This document shows positions 30,761 to 42,370 of a DNA stretch of 64,000 bases, piece by piece; position 1 is the first letter of the stretch, and each line of letters starts with the position of its first letter. Location: contig OX335653.1 in NCBI GenBank assembly GCA_946894095.1, forward strand, positions 129,001 through 193,000. Direction: 5' to 3'. The position numbers and the translations under genes were made by a program. The stretch comes from Incurvaria masculella (taxonomy: Eukaryota; Arthropoda; Insecta; Lepidoptera; Incurvariidae). The notes below the pieces were generated by a model. It was not told the origin of the DNA. It worked only from the letters and a program-made list of their open reading frames with translations, and made no database searches.

Positions 30761-32150
30761 TCACCTATTTTTTCACATTTTACGCTGTTTACGCCCCCCT
30801 GATGTTGATTTTTTTTGTGATATATTTATCTTTATTAATAAACATTGTTTTTGTTTCTTATTTTTTTTTCCTATTCGGATTTCCGTTTTCAAAATTTTGA
30901 CACAGATGGTTTTTTTTTCAGGATGGACATGTTCAGACATTTTAAACTAAACAATTATGACAATTAACTTCTAACTCCAATCGGACACTGCGTTCCATTC
31001 TAGTGTTGCCCAACATTTTGACGCTAAATTTAGGGAATTATGAGTAAGTAGGACTTGGTCAATGAGCGAGTGGATACAAAAGGGGCGCCTGCGGCGCCCC
31101 TTTAGATCTGGCGCCCTGGGCGGTCGCCCAACCGCGCCCTACCCTAAAACCGCTACTGGTCCCAGCCCCCCTGGCTCGCACCCCTGTCGCCAGGCCCTAG
31201 TTACCGCAGGTAGTTCGTAATAAAAGGTACAAGAATACTTCCACCCACTCATGACATAACAAAAAGGATTTTGGAAATAAAGGCTTTCCAAAATGTTTGC
31301 GTGACAACGACAAAAATTTAAAAATAAAAACAAATACTGCTGAACATCTCCAGACTATAAGTAAGCCGTCGAACGGCTTTACATAAATAAAATGATAAAA
31401 AACTGTTACAAAACTGCCGACCCTCAATACTCGCAACTTGAAACTGGAATATCCGGCGTTTTATTTTAATTTAAAAACATTTTTCATGTAAAAGCTGTAG
31501 AGTTTTGTTTCAAATTTAGATATAAATTTGTTTTGGACTACGTTTTATTTTGTTGATTTGATGTTGATGTTATATATTATTTCTTAGTAGTGAACAACTA
31601 CTTTTAAAAGGTAACATATCACGTTATTTTTTAACATCGAAAAATTAGTGACGTGTTCGGACCAGCCGCCGCAAACGACCGCAGCACGGCACAGAATAAG
31701 TCGCACGGTACGTTTTGGTTTCAACGTTTTGATTTAAAGAACGTACGATAGTGGAAGCGGAACTCGACTGGCACAATGTGAAGGGAATTCGAATCGTATT
31801 GTCACTTGTAATTTAAAAGTCTCAATTGTATTACAATTCGTGACGAAATTTACTCATCCAAGTCAAAAGTAGTGGGTGATGGTGGGCTTGTGAAAAGAGT
31901 TCCCGCGTCCTTAAGCCACGTGGCATCCCGCCAGGGTTCTGGTCATCTATATCTGAATCAGTTATAGTTATGTATATACGATGCTTTACGTTGATCATTA
32001 CAGGCCCCGATAGCTAACTGGAATCAAACGAAAACGTGACAGACCTGCATAGAAGTTGACCTGCGCTGACCCTGCAGGCTCAACTTTGCGCTTCAACAAG
32101 CTCTACAAAATATTCGGATATTTTCGGTGCCTAGAAAGTGAATCGCAGCG
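30761..32150. other. No gene seen; short GC hairpin
   Basis: AT-rich. At 31079-31103 AAAGGGGCGCC / GGCGCCCCTTT forms a perfect 11-bp-armed hairpin, followed by GGCGCCCTGGGCGGTCGCCC and CCTAAAACCGCTACTGG. This looks like the tip of a CAGTAGCGGTTTTAGG-ended DNA transposon. Confidence 0.45.
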
Positions 32151-32153
32151 AGC

Positions 32154-33730
32154 CAGGGCCGGCGACACATGCACCTGCCGATGGTGGCAGGCGACACCTG
32201 CACCTGCCTCGTGGTGGCAGGCGACGACGCGGAGTGTATGGACGTGCCGCACGGCAGCGAGCCGGGGCCGGCGACACCTGCACCTGCCTCGTGGTGGCAG
32301 GCGACGACGCGGAGTGTATGGACGTGCCGCACGGCAGCGAGCCGGGGCCGGCGACACCTGCACCTGCCTCGTGGTGGCAGGCGACGACGCGGAGTGTATG
32401 GACGTGCCGCACGGCAGCGAGCCGGGGCCGGCGACACCTGCACCTGCCTCGTGGTGGCAGGCGACGACGCGGCGTGTATGGACGTGCCGCACGGCAGCGA
32501 GCCGGGGCCGGCGACACCTGCACCTGCCTCGTGGTGGCAGGCGACGACGCGGAGTATATGGACGTGCCGCACGGCAGCGAGCCGGGGCCGGCGACACCTG
32601 CACCTGCCTCGTGGTGGCAGGCGACGACGCGGAGTGTATGGACGTGCCGCACGGCAGCGAGCCGGGGCCGGCGACACCTGCACCTGCCTCGTGGTGGCAG
32701 GCGACGACGCGGAGTGTATGGACGTGCCGCACGGCAGCGAGCCGGGGCCGGCGACACCTGCACCTGCCTCGTGGTGGCAGGCGACGACGCGGAGTGTATG
32801 GACGTGCCGCACGGCAGCGAGCCGGGGCCGGCGACACCTGCACCTGCCTCGTGGTGGCAGGCGACGACGCGGAGTGTATGGACGTGCCGCACGGCAGCGA
32901 GCCGGGGCCGGCGACACCTGCACCTGCCTCGTGGTGGCAGGCGACGACGCGGAGTGTATGGACGTGCCGCACGGCAGCGAGCCGGGGCCGGCGACACCTG
33001 CACCTGCCTCGTGGTGGCAGGCGACGACGCGGAGTGTATGGACGTGCCGCACGGCAGCGAGCCGGGGCCGGCGACACCTGCACCTGCCTCGTGGTGGCAG
33101 GCGACGACGCGGAGTGTATGGACGTGCCGCACGGCAGCGAGCCGGGGCCGGCGACACCTGCACCTGCCTCGTGGTGGCAGGCGACGACGCGGAGTGTATG
33201 GACGTGCCGCACGGCAGCGAGCCGGGGCCGGCGACACCTGCACCTGCCTCGTGGTGGCAGGCGACGACGCGGCGTGGATGGACGTGCCGCACGGCAGCGA
33301 GCCGGGGCCGGCGACACCTGCACCTGCCTCGTGGTGGCAGGCGACGACGCGGAGTGTATGGACGTGCCGCACGGCAGCGAGCCGGGGCCGGCGACACCTG
33401 CACCTGCCTCGTGGTGGCAGGCGACGACGCGGAGTGTATGGACGTGCCGCACGGCAGCGAGCCGGGGCCGGCGACACCTGCACCTGCCTCGTGGTGGCAG
33501 GCGACGACGCGGAGTGTATGGACGTGCCGCACGGCAGCGAGCCGGGGCCGGCGACACCTGCACCTGCCTCGTGGTGGCAGGCGACGACGCGGAGTGTATG
33601 GACGTGCCGCACGGCAGCGAGCCGGGGCCGGCGACACCTGCACCTGCCTCGTGGTGGCAGGCGACGACGCGGCGTGGATGGACGTGCCGCACGGCAGCGA
33701 GCCGGGGCCGGCGACACCTGCACCTGCCGC
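32154..33730 (+). repeat. 80-bp GC-rich minisatellite, about 19 units
   Basis: A near-perfect tandem array with period 80 bp. The anchor GCCGGGGCCGG occurs at 32261, 32341 and every 80 bases to 33701. The unit is about 74% GC. A degenerate first unit (GCCAGGGCCGG at 32154) and a truncated last unit bound it. Only a few variant bases occur, all in the GG(A/C)GT(G/A)(T/G)ATG box (units at 32471, 32551, 33271, 33671). The unit has no stop codon in any of six frames, and 80 is not a multiple of 3. Each strand therefore has three overlapping frames of more than 500 codons, cycling through an 80-residue super-repeat. I regard these frames as a by-product of the repeat, not genes. Confidence 0.95.
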
Positions 33731-33901
33731 AGCCCGCAGCCCCCGCTCGCTTGTCATGTCATGTTCTCCTCCGTTTTGCGCACACGTCTTGATTCCACCT
33801 TCCTGCTTCTACAAACATTGAACTTTACTTGTGTGTCCGCCACGAGTGCTTTTTTTTCAGAGCAATTATACGTAAATATGTACATTATGTACATATGTAC
33901 A

Positions 33902-34860
33902 TGAAGTTGATCATGTTCGCGATCTAGGTGTTACTCTAGGCAAAGCTATGAGGTTTCACATTCATATAGATCATATTTCAAAAAAGGCCTCCAAAATGCT
34001 GGGCTTCGTTTCTAGGAAGACAAAAATTTTTAAACAACCTAAAACGTTCATAATTCTTTATAACTCCCTTGTACGGAGCATTTTGGAGTATAGCAGTACA
34101 GCTTGGTGTCCGGTGTATTCATATTCACGTTAATAGGCTAGAACGGGTGCAAAAACGGTTCTTATACCAATTAACATACCATCAAAAGCTCTGCCGGACA
34201 TTATTAACGTACGATGACCGATTAAGTCACTTTAAAATGGAGACACTTGCTCTGCGTCGATCATGTACGGACATAATATTTTTGAACAAACTACTGAATG
34301 GAAGCATCGACTGTCCTGAACTTCTGATACAAATAAATTTAAGTGTGCCTCGGGTGGGCAATAGAATTCAAAACCGACTGACTTTTGCTCCCAGACGCTG
34401 CCGTATAAATGTTGGCACCCACTCTCCAGTTGTTAGAATGTGCAATTAATGCGTACTTTTTTTACGTACGAACATTTGGCGTAATTTTTTTGATATTTTT
34501 GCAGACTCCCCACAAATCATTAAAAAAGCTAGCAGTACCTATTTATAAGTTAATATATACAAAAGTGTGTAGTTAGTAAGTATACCCATATATAGTATAT
34601 ATATATATATTTTAAATAATATTCTTGTTGGTTCAGAACTTTTCTTTTGTTTAACAATTTTATTTTTATTTTTAATAAAATGCTGTTTTGTTTTGTTAAA
34701 TATGTTAGGTTAAGTTAGGTTATCATTCTGTTATTATTACGCATGCTGTGTTCGCCACTTGTGGGGTGTACACGAACGCTATAGTTTTGTAACACATCTC
34801 CTTTTGTAAATTGTACGTGTATTACCCTGTTGGCGAACCTTAATAAAGAAAAAAAAAATA
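33902..34860 (+). pseudogene. 5'-truncated Jockey-like LINE 3' end
   Basis: Starts inside ORF2 (EVDHVRDLGVTLGKAMRFHI HIDHISKKASKMLGFVSR...YNSLVRSILEYSSTAW). It shifts frame near 34115-34135 and continues (RLERVQKRFLYQLTYHQKLC...FKMETLALRRSCTDI). After the coding part comes a 3' untranslated region ending GGCGAACCTTAATAAAG and poly-A at about 34850-34858. The sharp 5' truncation and A-tail are typical of target-primed insertion. Confidence 0.85.
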
Positions 34861-34861
34861 T

Positions 34862-35040
34862 TCACGTGCGGGACAGTGGCGGCGTCGCGGCGGCGAGACG
34901 GGCGGCGGCGCCGCGGCGGCGTGTTTTCTGTTGTCCGACGTGACGTCAGCCGGCGGCGGAGCGGCGCGCATGCGACGTCCGGCAGCGGCGTGGCGGCGGC
35001 GCGGGCGGCGGCGTCTCCATCCCGCTCACAAGCGATCATC
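34862..35040. promoter_or_regulatory. GC-rich island
   Basis: CGG-rich block immediately after the LINE poly-A, containing a palindromic CRE (TGACGTCA, 34941-34948). Could be a promoter; no transcript can be assigned. Confidence 0.35.
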
Positions 35041-35244
35041 TCAGCAAGTTCTCTACAAGACATTTGCGTTGACCGAATATGACCGAGTGTGCCGACGATG
35101 TCGTTTTCACCAATCGTCTCACAGGTTGAGCAGATTGGGACGATTGCTTGTTTTCCTGGAAAAATGCAGAGTAGAGTAAGAGTAAGAGTAAAATCATTTT
35201 TTGTGGCAACATCCAAGCGTTGGCAGCACTCAAGTGTTGGCAAC

Positions 35245-35860
35245 ATTCAAGTGACGTGGAGCGGAGTGAAGTTGCGGCGGAAAGACGGAGAAAGCGGAAG
35301 TGGAAGAGGGGGTTGCAGACCTCCACGTGGATTGGAGAAATTTGGTGCGATTCCTAGTTTCTTTCACCGGTGGTGGTGGTAAATTATTCCAGAATTTGGT
35401 CGCTGCGTACCTAAAACTTTTCCCAAACAACACCGTGTGGTGTTGAGGCACAGTAAGTATTTGTGTACTTGCTCGAGTGGTATGTGAGTTTTTTATTTTA
35501 TAGTTTTAACATGTTCTTCAAATCTGAGATATTGATCGAAAATAACACCTAGATTACGTGTACTTTCCACCCGTTTTATAGGAATTCCATCTATTTTAAC
35601 TGAGAGAGGGTAACTAGACACAATTTCAACTTGTCTTTTAGTCCCTAGAAAAATATAACAAGATTTAACAGGATTTAGTATAAGGTTGTGTTGTTTGAAC
35701 CAGTCTAATGTGTTTATCTAATCTTCGTTTATGTAGTCGACAGCTTCAAGAGCATTCGTTGGCGCAAATGTTATCCAGAGTTGGATATCGTCAGCGTACA
35801 TGTGAAAGCATGCAGCATACAGGATTGGTGATAAGCTTGATCCTTGATTTTCATTTAATT
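35245..35860 (-). pseudogene. LINE reverse transcriptase fragment
   Basis: The minus strand reads HMYADDIQLWITFAPTNALE, then HNLILNPVKSCYIFLGTKRQ, RNLGVIFDQYLRF. After a deletion follows SFRYAATKFWNNLPP, the C-terminal RYAAPKLWN.LP motif. The YADD box is intact but the fragment is frameshifted. Confidence 0.78.
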
Positions 35861-36820
35861 TTACCATTGTCCCCAAATATATCTAAAGATAGTGGCGAAA
35901 AGGTCAAAGGTAGTCGCCACTTTGACCTGACAACTGACACTCAGCACGGGTTCCACCTCCACTCCGTGGGTTCTTCATCTTAAAATAATAAGTTTAACAA
36001 TATGTTTGCAAAGAAAATTATATAAATAATTACTGATTTTAGATCGGTTTTTTGAACCTTGAACTAAAATGACTACCATGCAACCGTTTACAGGAGTGAC
36101 CAAATAATAACACTCTAGTTTATTAAATGTATATTGTCATCAACAGTATAGGTGGGATCTCGCGTTGAGGCTTCACCCCGCCCGCCACCGTCCACAAACA
36201 AAAGACTTGAACGCTCGTGAATCCGAAACCGACCAACCATTTGAGCGAATGGCATTACAATGACATTATTGCGTGTGCAATACAATAATGCACTTTGCTA
36301 TATGTTGGGAGTGTCCCGGCGGTGTAGCGCGTCCGGCATGGACGAGGCGAGCACAGGCCCTATTATACGATTTACAAATCATTTACCGAAATGTTGGTAA
36401 TGTTGGTTCCGCAGGCTTACACCAAACAAATGAAGATGAGGTTTGTGTTGCAATCTCACCAGTTTGCATAATATTCCAAGCGCAAAGAGGGTTTGGAATG
36501 TCGAACGCAAAATGTTACCGTTCATGTTCAGCTGGGTCACGTCATAATTGTGTAAAAGAACAGATTGATGTAGCCCTCAGTCGCTTCACAATCTTAGTAG
36601 GCGTCTTCAAATCTGATTTGGATGCAAATAATCTTGTAAATTTGAATCGACCCCTCGATGACACGAATGACAGAAATGACACGGTTGTGTGTGATCTTCC
36701 CAAAAACTAAGTAGTATTTAAGAATAGGTACATATTAATGTATAATTCTAGTTAAAATCCTCATTAAATCGTTTTCTGAAGGGAAACACCAAAACGTCAT
36801 CTGGCCTAGCTTTTGTTAAT
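35861..36820. other. No recognised gene
   Basis: Contains a plus-strand open frame of 145 codons (36273-36710) of mixed composition, with no recognised domain and no splice or promoter support. Otherwise nothing seen. Confidence 0.3.
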
Positions 36821-37061
36821 TTTTAGGGTTCCAAAGGCTGAAAACGGAACCCTACCATTCGCTGTCACAGGGCTGTATCTCATGAACCGTAATAGGTAGG
36901 CAGCTGAACTTTTCACAGAGTGTGTATTTATTTTGCCGCAATAACAACAGATAGGTAAAATAAAAAAAAAAATAAAAAAAAAATGTGAAAAACGTGTTAA
37001 ATCTTGGACGTTGGTACGGAATCCTTCGTGTGGGAATCCAACTCGCACTTGGCCGGTTATT
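36821..37061 (+). repeat. GGGTTCCGTACCC-family repeat, internally shortened
   Basis: Starts TTTTTAGGGTTCCAAAGGCT, lacks most of the (TCCG)n block, keeps CTGTATCTCATGAACCG and TTATTTTGCCGC, and ends CAACTCGCACTTGGCCGGTT. Confidence 0.8.
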
Positions 37062-37639
37062 CAAAATAAGTTTTGTTGTTTTTGTTGCATGTTTTTTACG
37101 CGATTACTCCTCCAATTTTGCATTGATTTTAATGATTCTTTTTTTTTCGATAAATAAATTTTATCGAAATTGTTTAAGCGGTCCAAAAACAACTATAAAA
37201 GTATATTATTGTCCTAATAAATAAATAACTGATTATAAATTGTAAAAAGGTATAAGTGTCAATAAATTTGTAGATGGTCTTTTAATGCTCTTCGCTTTGA
37301 AGTGATCAATATATTATTTACTACTTTTGAAGTTTTTGTACATATAGGTATAGTGTAGAAATCGGTTTTTGTTTGTTTTTTCTAAAAAATTAGTTTTTGA
37401 GCATCTATGAAATTCTTCTTTTGAAATGACTAACGTAACTTATTGAGGAGTGGGAATCGGAATAGGAGTCAGTAAGAATAATAAGGAGTGTCAGAAGAAG
37501 TAACTAAATCAGAGGAAGCGGGTTCTCGGAATGGGTTGCACCCGCAATGAACCATCGTTGGTGCGCACACTCTTGGATTCATACATTTTCTGGGGTTCTT
37601 TGGGCGGACGGATACCTCCTTACAAGAATTTATCAATGT
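37062..37639. other. No gene seen
   Basis: AT-rich; short open frames only. Confidence 0.35.
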
Positions 37640-38110
37640 ACAGGAGAGCACTCGGAGAAGTCCTCGGAGACGGTAGCCGGCGGGGGCGGTGTCTCGCTCG
37701 CCGTCGCCGCTGGGCTGGGCTGCTGTAGTGCGGTCCGCCCGCTCGCCCGCACTCGCCCGCACTCGCCGTGCAGCGCTCGCGGCGGCTGGTCGCGCGCCGC
37801 TCCGCCACGCCGCGCTCCCACGCGGTCGCTCGAGACGCACGAACTCTTCACTTGCAACCAACGACCACAATGGGAACCATTTAACTTTCTGCGACTTGCT
37901 GGGTGTATTTCAATAGACACCTGGGAAGGTGCATAGTTATGCCGCAACATGGTCGGCGGATGGAGTTCGACGCTTAAGAGAAGTCATCTTCGTGTGAGTC
38001 GTGTGCGGGTGACTCCGGCGGCGGCGGCGGCGGAGCAGCGAGCTGCAGGTGAGTGCGGCCAAGCGGGCGGGACGTGCCGCCCGACGTGCACACGCGACGG
38101 AACGTGCTGG
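37640..38110 (+). promoter_or_regulatory. GC-rich island ending in a strong splice donor
   Basis: Two GC-rich blocks with CGCCCGCACTCGCC repeats and (GGC)n, then AGCGAGCTGCAG|GTGAGTGCGG with the donor at 38049. An acceptor-like site (TAGTCTTCCTTCGCAG, ending 41596) lies just upstream of Dad coding exon 1. This could therefore be an untranslated first exon and promoter of Dad. That link is inference. Confidence 0.4.
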
Positions 38111-39140
38111 GGACAATTTTTCTATCCGATATTTTTTTTTCGGTGGGAAAGGACTGTCGCACAGTGAAAATACTAAACCTGCACAGTTTTTCACTATTGC
38201 AGGTAGTACCTACCCAAAAGGTGCATACTTATAGTATTCGATAAAGAGTAACGATGGGTACTTTTTTTTTAATTTTAAAAAATATTGGTGATTGTAGGGG
38301 CAATCATGTGTAGTAGAAGCCTTAATAATAAAGCACCAACACAGCCCTAGCTCTTGTTCAGGGTAGAGCAAAATTGTTTTTCGACGCCCTTTGATCGACG
38401 CTTTCGCACGTGCATACATTTTGAATTGATGTTTTTTTTAAATGAATATAGAAATTAATAGTAACCTGTCATATTTTTACTCGTTCTCGGGACTTTGGAA
38501 AGTCATAAGTCGTTTGGTATTAACATCATCAAACAATTTTTGTTTTAAAATCCAATAAATTGCTGAAAACATTATAAATAAATAAGTTACAAGGGTTTGA
38601 AGCTGGAATTTTGGTAATTTTTAAAGATAAAAAAATCGTATCTCCATACCACCTGACTAAAATATTTTTTGGTCAAAATCTTTCTTAAGACCCCACATCC
38701 CTAATCTACACAAACATTATTGTCAGTCGATGTGCCGAAAACCCTGAATAATTTATTAATAACCCTGAATAATAATTAATTAATTTCTGTTCATTTTAGT
38801 CAAGTCACTAAATAATTCAATTAGTTGCCTATTGTAATAACACAATTAAATAAAAGAAAACATGGTATCACATTTATTATACCTTCTATTCGTATTACTT
38901 AATTTGTACAAACTTTATTTTATTTGCTTTAGTTCAAGCAAATTTTACAATATAATTTTCTATAGGTTCTTTATCATAAGTAAAATTGCCAGGATGGAGA
39001 TTGTTTCCTGAGCAATTATTTGTGTATTAGTTTTACTTTACCAAAACTATGCTCATCTTTATTCACACTTACTAAAATACTTTGTAGTAGTTATCTCATT
39101 GGCAATTCCAAGTGATGGAAAACACGTTGCACTATAATTT
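38111..39140. other. No gene seen
   Basis: AT-rich with poly-T and poly-A runs; nothing supportable. Confidence 0.35.
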
Positions 39141-39451
39141 TTAGGGTTCCGTACCCAAAGGGTGAAAACGGAACCCTATTACTAAGCCTCCGCTGTCCGT
39201 CCGTCCGTCCGTCCGTCTGTCCGTCTGTCACAGGGCTGTATCTCAGTAACCGTAACAGATAGACAGCTGAAATTTTCACAGAGTGTGTATTTATTTTGCC
39301 GCTATAACAGCAAATAGGTAAGATTAAGAAATAATTAAAATTAAAGGGGGTCCCCATACAAAAAACGTGAATTTTTTTGTATACATTTTTTTACGATGGT
39401 GCGGAACCCTTCGTGTGCGAGTCCGACTCGCACTTGGCCGGTTTTTTTTTT
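39141..39451 (+). repeat. GGGTTCCGTACCC-family repeat, full length
   Basis: Starts TTAGGGTTCCGTACCCAAAG, has an extended (TCCG)/(TCTG) block (39196-39228), and ends CGAGTCCGACTCGCACTTGG then CCGGTTTTTT. Confidence 0.88.
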
Positions 39452-39515
39452 ATTTCGGTATAGATATTGAGAACATTTTTGGGTTGGCCTTGGTATTTTT
39501 TTTTTGCATTGTTTA

Positions 39516-40175
39516 CTAGCTGCGGTACCCGGCTCCGCTCGGGTTAGTGTCAGATAAATTATTTCATGGATAAAAAGTAGGCCACATGGCTGGTCCAAAA
39601 TAGGGTCAAACTGGTTGAGGAAAATGTATTCATCTACAAAATTTAACAAAATCGTTTAAACCGAAATAGCATGATTTAATAAGAAACATCGAATAATTCC
39701 CATTTAGAGCTTGTTTGACATTTGATAGCTATTTAAAAAAAAGCAATCACCGCCAGAACCTTTCTGCACTTGCACTGCTACAATGCTTACGTAGTAAGTA
39801 AGTAACGTGTAACGTAGGTAATTTTGCGTGGACTCCAACCCACAGCCAGCCTCAACATCTAAAACGGTAACCCATCCCGAACCTGACTTCTCCCAGAGAT
39901 ACTATACGTTGATAAAATACGCATATAAATCGGGTAAGAGGTTCGAAAGTTATAATAATTTAACACTCACTACTCACCCCTCTGGTAATGAAGCGTTATA
40001 TTATGTCGCCTATAAATTTTGAGGAGAATCAGGCTAGACGTAGATGCAATCCGCATCTAAATCGAGTAATTGGTTCTCAAGTAATAAGTATTTTGTTCCA
40101 TTGGTCGCACCTCTGGCGACTTAGCGTGATGCCAAGTAGTCCTAAAGTTGCGGGATATACCAAGCCATACTTCGG
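39516..40175 (-). mobile_element. Non-autonomous Helitron, 5'-truncated
   Basis: Read on the minus strand it ends ACCCGAGCGGAGCCGGGTAC then CGCAGCTAG (3' end intact). It matches the 8956 and 22152 copies for about 660 bp, then stops at CCGAAGTATGGCTTGGTAT-like sequence, losing the 5' third. Confidence 0.8.
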
Positions 40176-40193
40176 TACAATTAGTAAAATTAT

Positions 40194-40330
40194 TGGATTT
40201 GTCATATTTTAGTATTGGCCAGTTCAGCAAAACAAAACACAGCGAAGAAGAACTGGAAAAAAACTCCGCTGTTTTTTTTTTTCAACGTCCACTTAGTCTA
40301 AGTTTACAAAAGTGTTTGTCAATTATTTTA
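40194..40330 (+). repeat. Dispersed repeat shared with 25495-25620
   Basis: Same TTTGTCATATTTTAG, CCAGTTCAGCAAAACA and AAACTCCGCTGTT blocks, directly after the truncated Helitron. Confidence 0.62.
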
Positions 40331-40551
40331 ACAAAAACATAGGTAAAACACTAAATTAACATGAATACACAAAATTTACAATCCATGCCGTATGCAACAG
40401 TTCATGACTGTAGATCAGAAATGCTTTATCGCGGTATGAATTTGCTGTGATTACCTTCTATCCTTTTGCGAAAAAGAAAAAAAAAAACGAACAACTGTTA
40501 GATAACAGCTCATAGACCGGGATAGATACGGTTTGAGAAGCACATGAAATC

Positions 40552-40862
40552 GGCGTTTACGGCAAACCGATCGACTGGCGTTTTCTCCAAACTCCATACA
40601 AGTTTTTACTAGATATTCTGTGGTTTTACTTCTTCAAGCTGTCAAAGTCAAACGCGGACTTCCGATTTGTATGAAAACGCGGAATGGACGTAAACCGCAA
40701 CGTCGACGTATTTACGGCAACGTTGAGTAAGCTGTCAAATCAAGCTCGGACTCGCAAATGTTAGTTCGCTGCGCGCGCTCTTCAATTTCTCCATACATTT
40801 GAAAACGCCAGTAGATCGGTTCGCCGTAATGCCAATTTAGGTGACAACTGAGACTACCGGCT
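40552..40862 (-). mobile_element. MITE with about 60-bp inverted ends (copy 2)
   Basis: Reverse copy of 11017-11364 and 58003-58354. Both ends carry the CGGCAAACCGATCGACTGGC / GCCAGTAGATCGGTTCGCCG inverted block, and the right end runs to AGACTACCGGCTG. The left tip is shortened. Confidence 0.78.
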
Positions 40863-40985
40863 GACCATTGGCATTGTAAAATTGCGTTTGGTTCCTAAGT
40901 TATAAGGTCCCAAAGTTCGAATTTTTCGCGCGTTTTATACAATAATTTTGGAGGTGGATTACGCAATGATAAAGTAAGAACATCT
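40863..40985 (+). repeat. Fragment of the AAGGTGGCCC-ended MITE
   Basis: Matches 15702-15800: ACCATTGGCATTGTAAAATT, CCTAAGTTATAAGGTCC, TTCGCGCGTTTT, and GGAGGTGGATTACGCAATGA as at 1300-1320 reversed. Confidence 0.6.
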
Positions 40986-41499
40986 TTTTTTTTATTAAGG
41001 TTCATCCACACAGAATTGTTTCACAATTTACATTAAAGAATTTTTTCCAGTAGATAATCGAAACTATCTATAATTACGGACGAACACAACATGTACAATG
41101 AGTTACGCTATTTTGCTTACAAAATTAAATAAGTAGCTTTGACTCTAATAAAAGAAAGAAAATAAAATAAAATAAATAATAAGTAAAAAAAATATAAGTA
41201 ACAAAAAACTAAAATGCAAACTAAAAACAAAAACAATGACAAAAACCAAAAACAAAAAAAAAGCAAAAAATGAATGAGTTCTCAACTCCCCATACAAACG
41301 GGGAAAGAAGATCCCCCTCGTTTCTATTCGAACCTTCCGTGAATTTGATAAGTTTATTTAGGCTTGACCTTACATGTTAGAAGATTAAATTCAACCGACA
41401 TTTCGATTGTGAAGAGGTATTAATAGGTACAGACTGACTTACTATAAATAAATACGCATCGAAATTCTGGTCGTATGCGACATACCAGACGTTTTTTTG
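40986..41499. other. A-rich low-complexity stretch
   Basis: About 41130-41280 is A-rich (AAAATAAAATAAATAATAAG, then AAAAACAAAAAC units). No gene seen. Confidence 0.5.
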
Positions 41500-42370
41500 T
41501 GGAGCCTGGCATGCGAGTGAGGGCGACGCGCGACGGTGCGGGGCGGGGCGGGGCGGGGAGGTGGCGCCGCACCGCAGCGGTAGTCTTCCTTCGCAGTGTG
41601 CGAGTGGCGCCACCGCACCCACACACGCGCGCCGCACCTGATGCGGTGGCACGCGGCGCGGCGGCGGCGGCGCGGTGGCGCCAGCCGCTAGCCGGCGCGC
41701 CCCCCTCGCCTCCGCCGCCGCCGTCGCCTCCAGCGCTCGACGCGACTAGCGCACGACTAGTTGGAGCGCTGCTCACGAAGCGCGCGCACGCTTGAGTCGA
41801 TGGAGGTGCGCGAGTGTTGCGGGCGCGGTGCAGCGGCGGCATGTGATGTTCCGGCGGCGCGCTCTGCGGAAGCGGCTCGAGCGGGCGGGAGCGACGGCGG
41901 CGGCGCTCGAGGAGCGCGGGCTGCTGGCGGCGCTGGCGCGCGCGGTGGAGGCGGCGGCGGAGGCGGCGGGCGCGGGCGGCGGCGGGTGCGTGCGCGCCGC
42001 CGCGCCGTGCGTGCGGCCGGCGGCGCTGCGCGCGTGGCGCTGGCCCGAGCTGCGCGACCCGAGCGAGGTGCGCCGCCTGCCGGCGTGCTCGCTGCCCGAC
42101 TGCTGCAACCCCTGGCACTGGAGCAGGCTCTGCAAACCCGGTACGTAGTGCCAGTTGGTGCCCGGGGAACCAGCTGCGGCGCGGCGCGGCGCGGCGCGGG
42201 CGATGACCCGCCTCGTCCCGCCGCGCAACAAGTGCCCGCCCTGCGCCGCCCCCGCCGCCCCGCCGCCACTAGCCGCGCGAGTAAACAGGCGGTGGCGGCG
42301 ACGACAACGGCGCGAGACGGCGGCACGAGGCACGGCGCGACGGACGGCACGCAACCCTGGCTGCTAGCTC
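41500..42370 (+). promoter_or_regulatory. CpG-rich island spanning Dad exon 1
   Basis: Very GC-rich block around the first Dad coding exon. It contains an acceptor-like site ending 41596. At about 41670-41682 is a reverse match to the Mad/Medea activating-element consensus (BGNC-N4-TGGCGCC). The sequence 3' of the donor stays GC-rich to 42370. Large antisense frames here are composition artefacts. Confidence 0.55.
41846..42140 (+). CDS. Dad: Inhibitory SMAD (Dad, SMAD6/7 type), coding exon 1, MH1-like
   Basis: First coding exon of the inhibitory SMAD that damps Dpp/BMP signalling by competing at type I receptors and recruiting ubiquitin ligases. It starts MFRRRALRKRLERA, like the MFR.KRS.LV.RLWRS start of SMAD6/7. 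After an alanine-rich helix-like stretch it reads LRAWRWPELRDPSEVRRLPA and CSLPDCCNPWHWSRLCKP. This aligns with the SMAD7 pattern RWPDLR..SEVKRL...CCNPHHLSRLCE. Cys81, Cys87 and His91 fit the zinc-site positions of MH1. The exon ends at donor GTACGTAG (42141) in phase 1; the split Glu codon is completed by exon 2. The MH1 region is short and diverged, as in other inhibitory SMADs. An upstream untranslated exon is possible. Confidence 0.92.

Noticed and set aside
32093..33904. Six overlapping open frames of 529-588 codons on both strands
   Set aside because: They arise because one stop-free 80-bp unit is repeated about 19 times. No frame shows a domain, codon bias or splice structure.
36273..36710. 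145-codon plus-strand open frame
   Set aside because: No recognised domain, no splice or promoter signals, in a repeat-rich region. Kept only as a note because it is among the longer non-repetitive frames.
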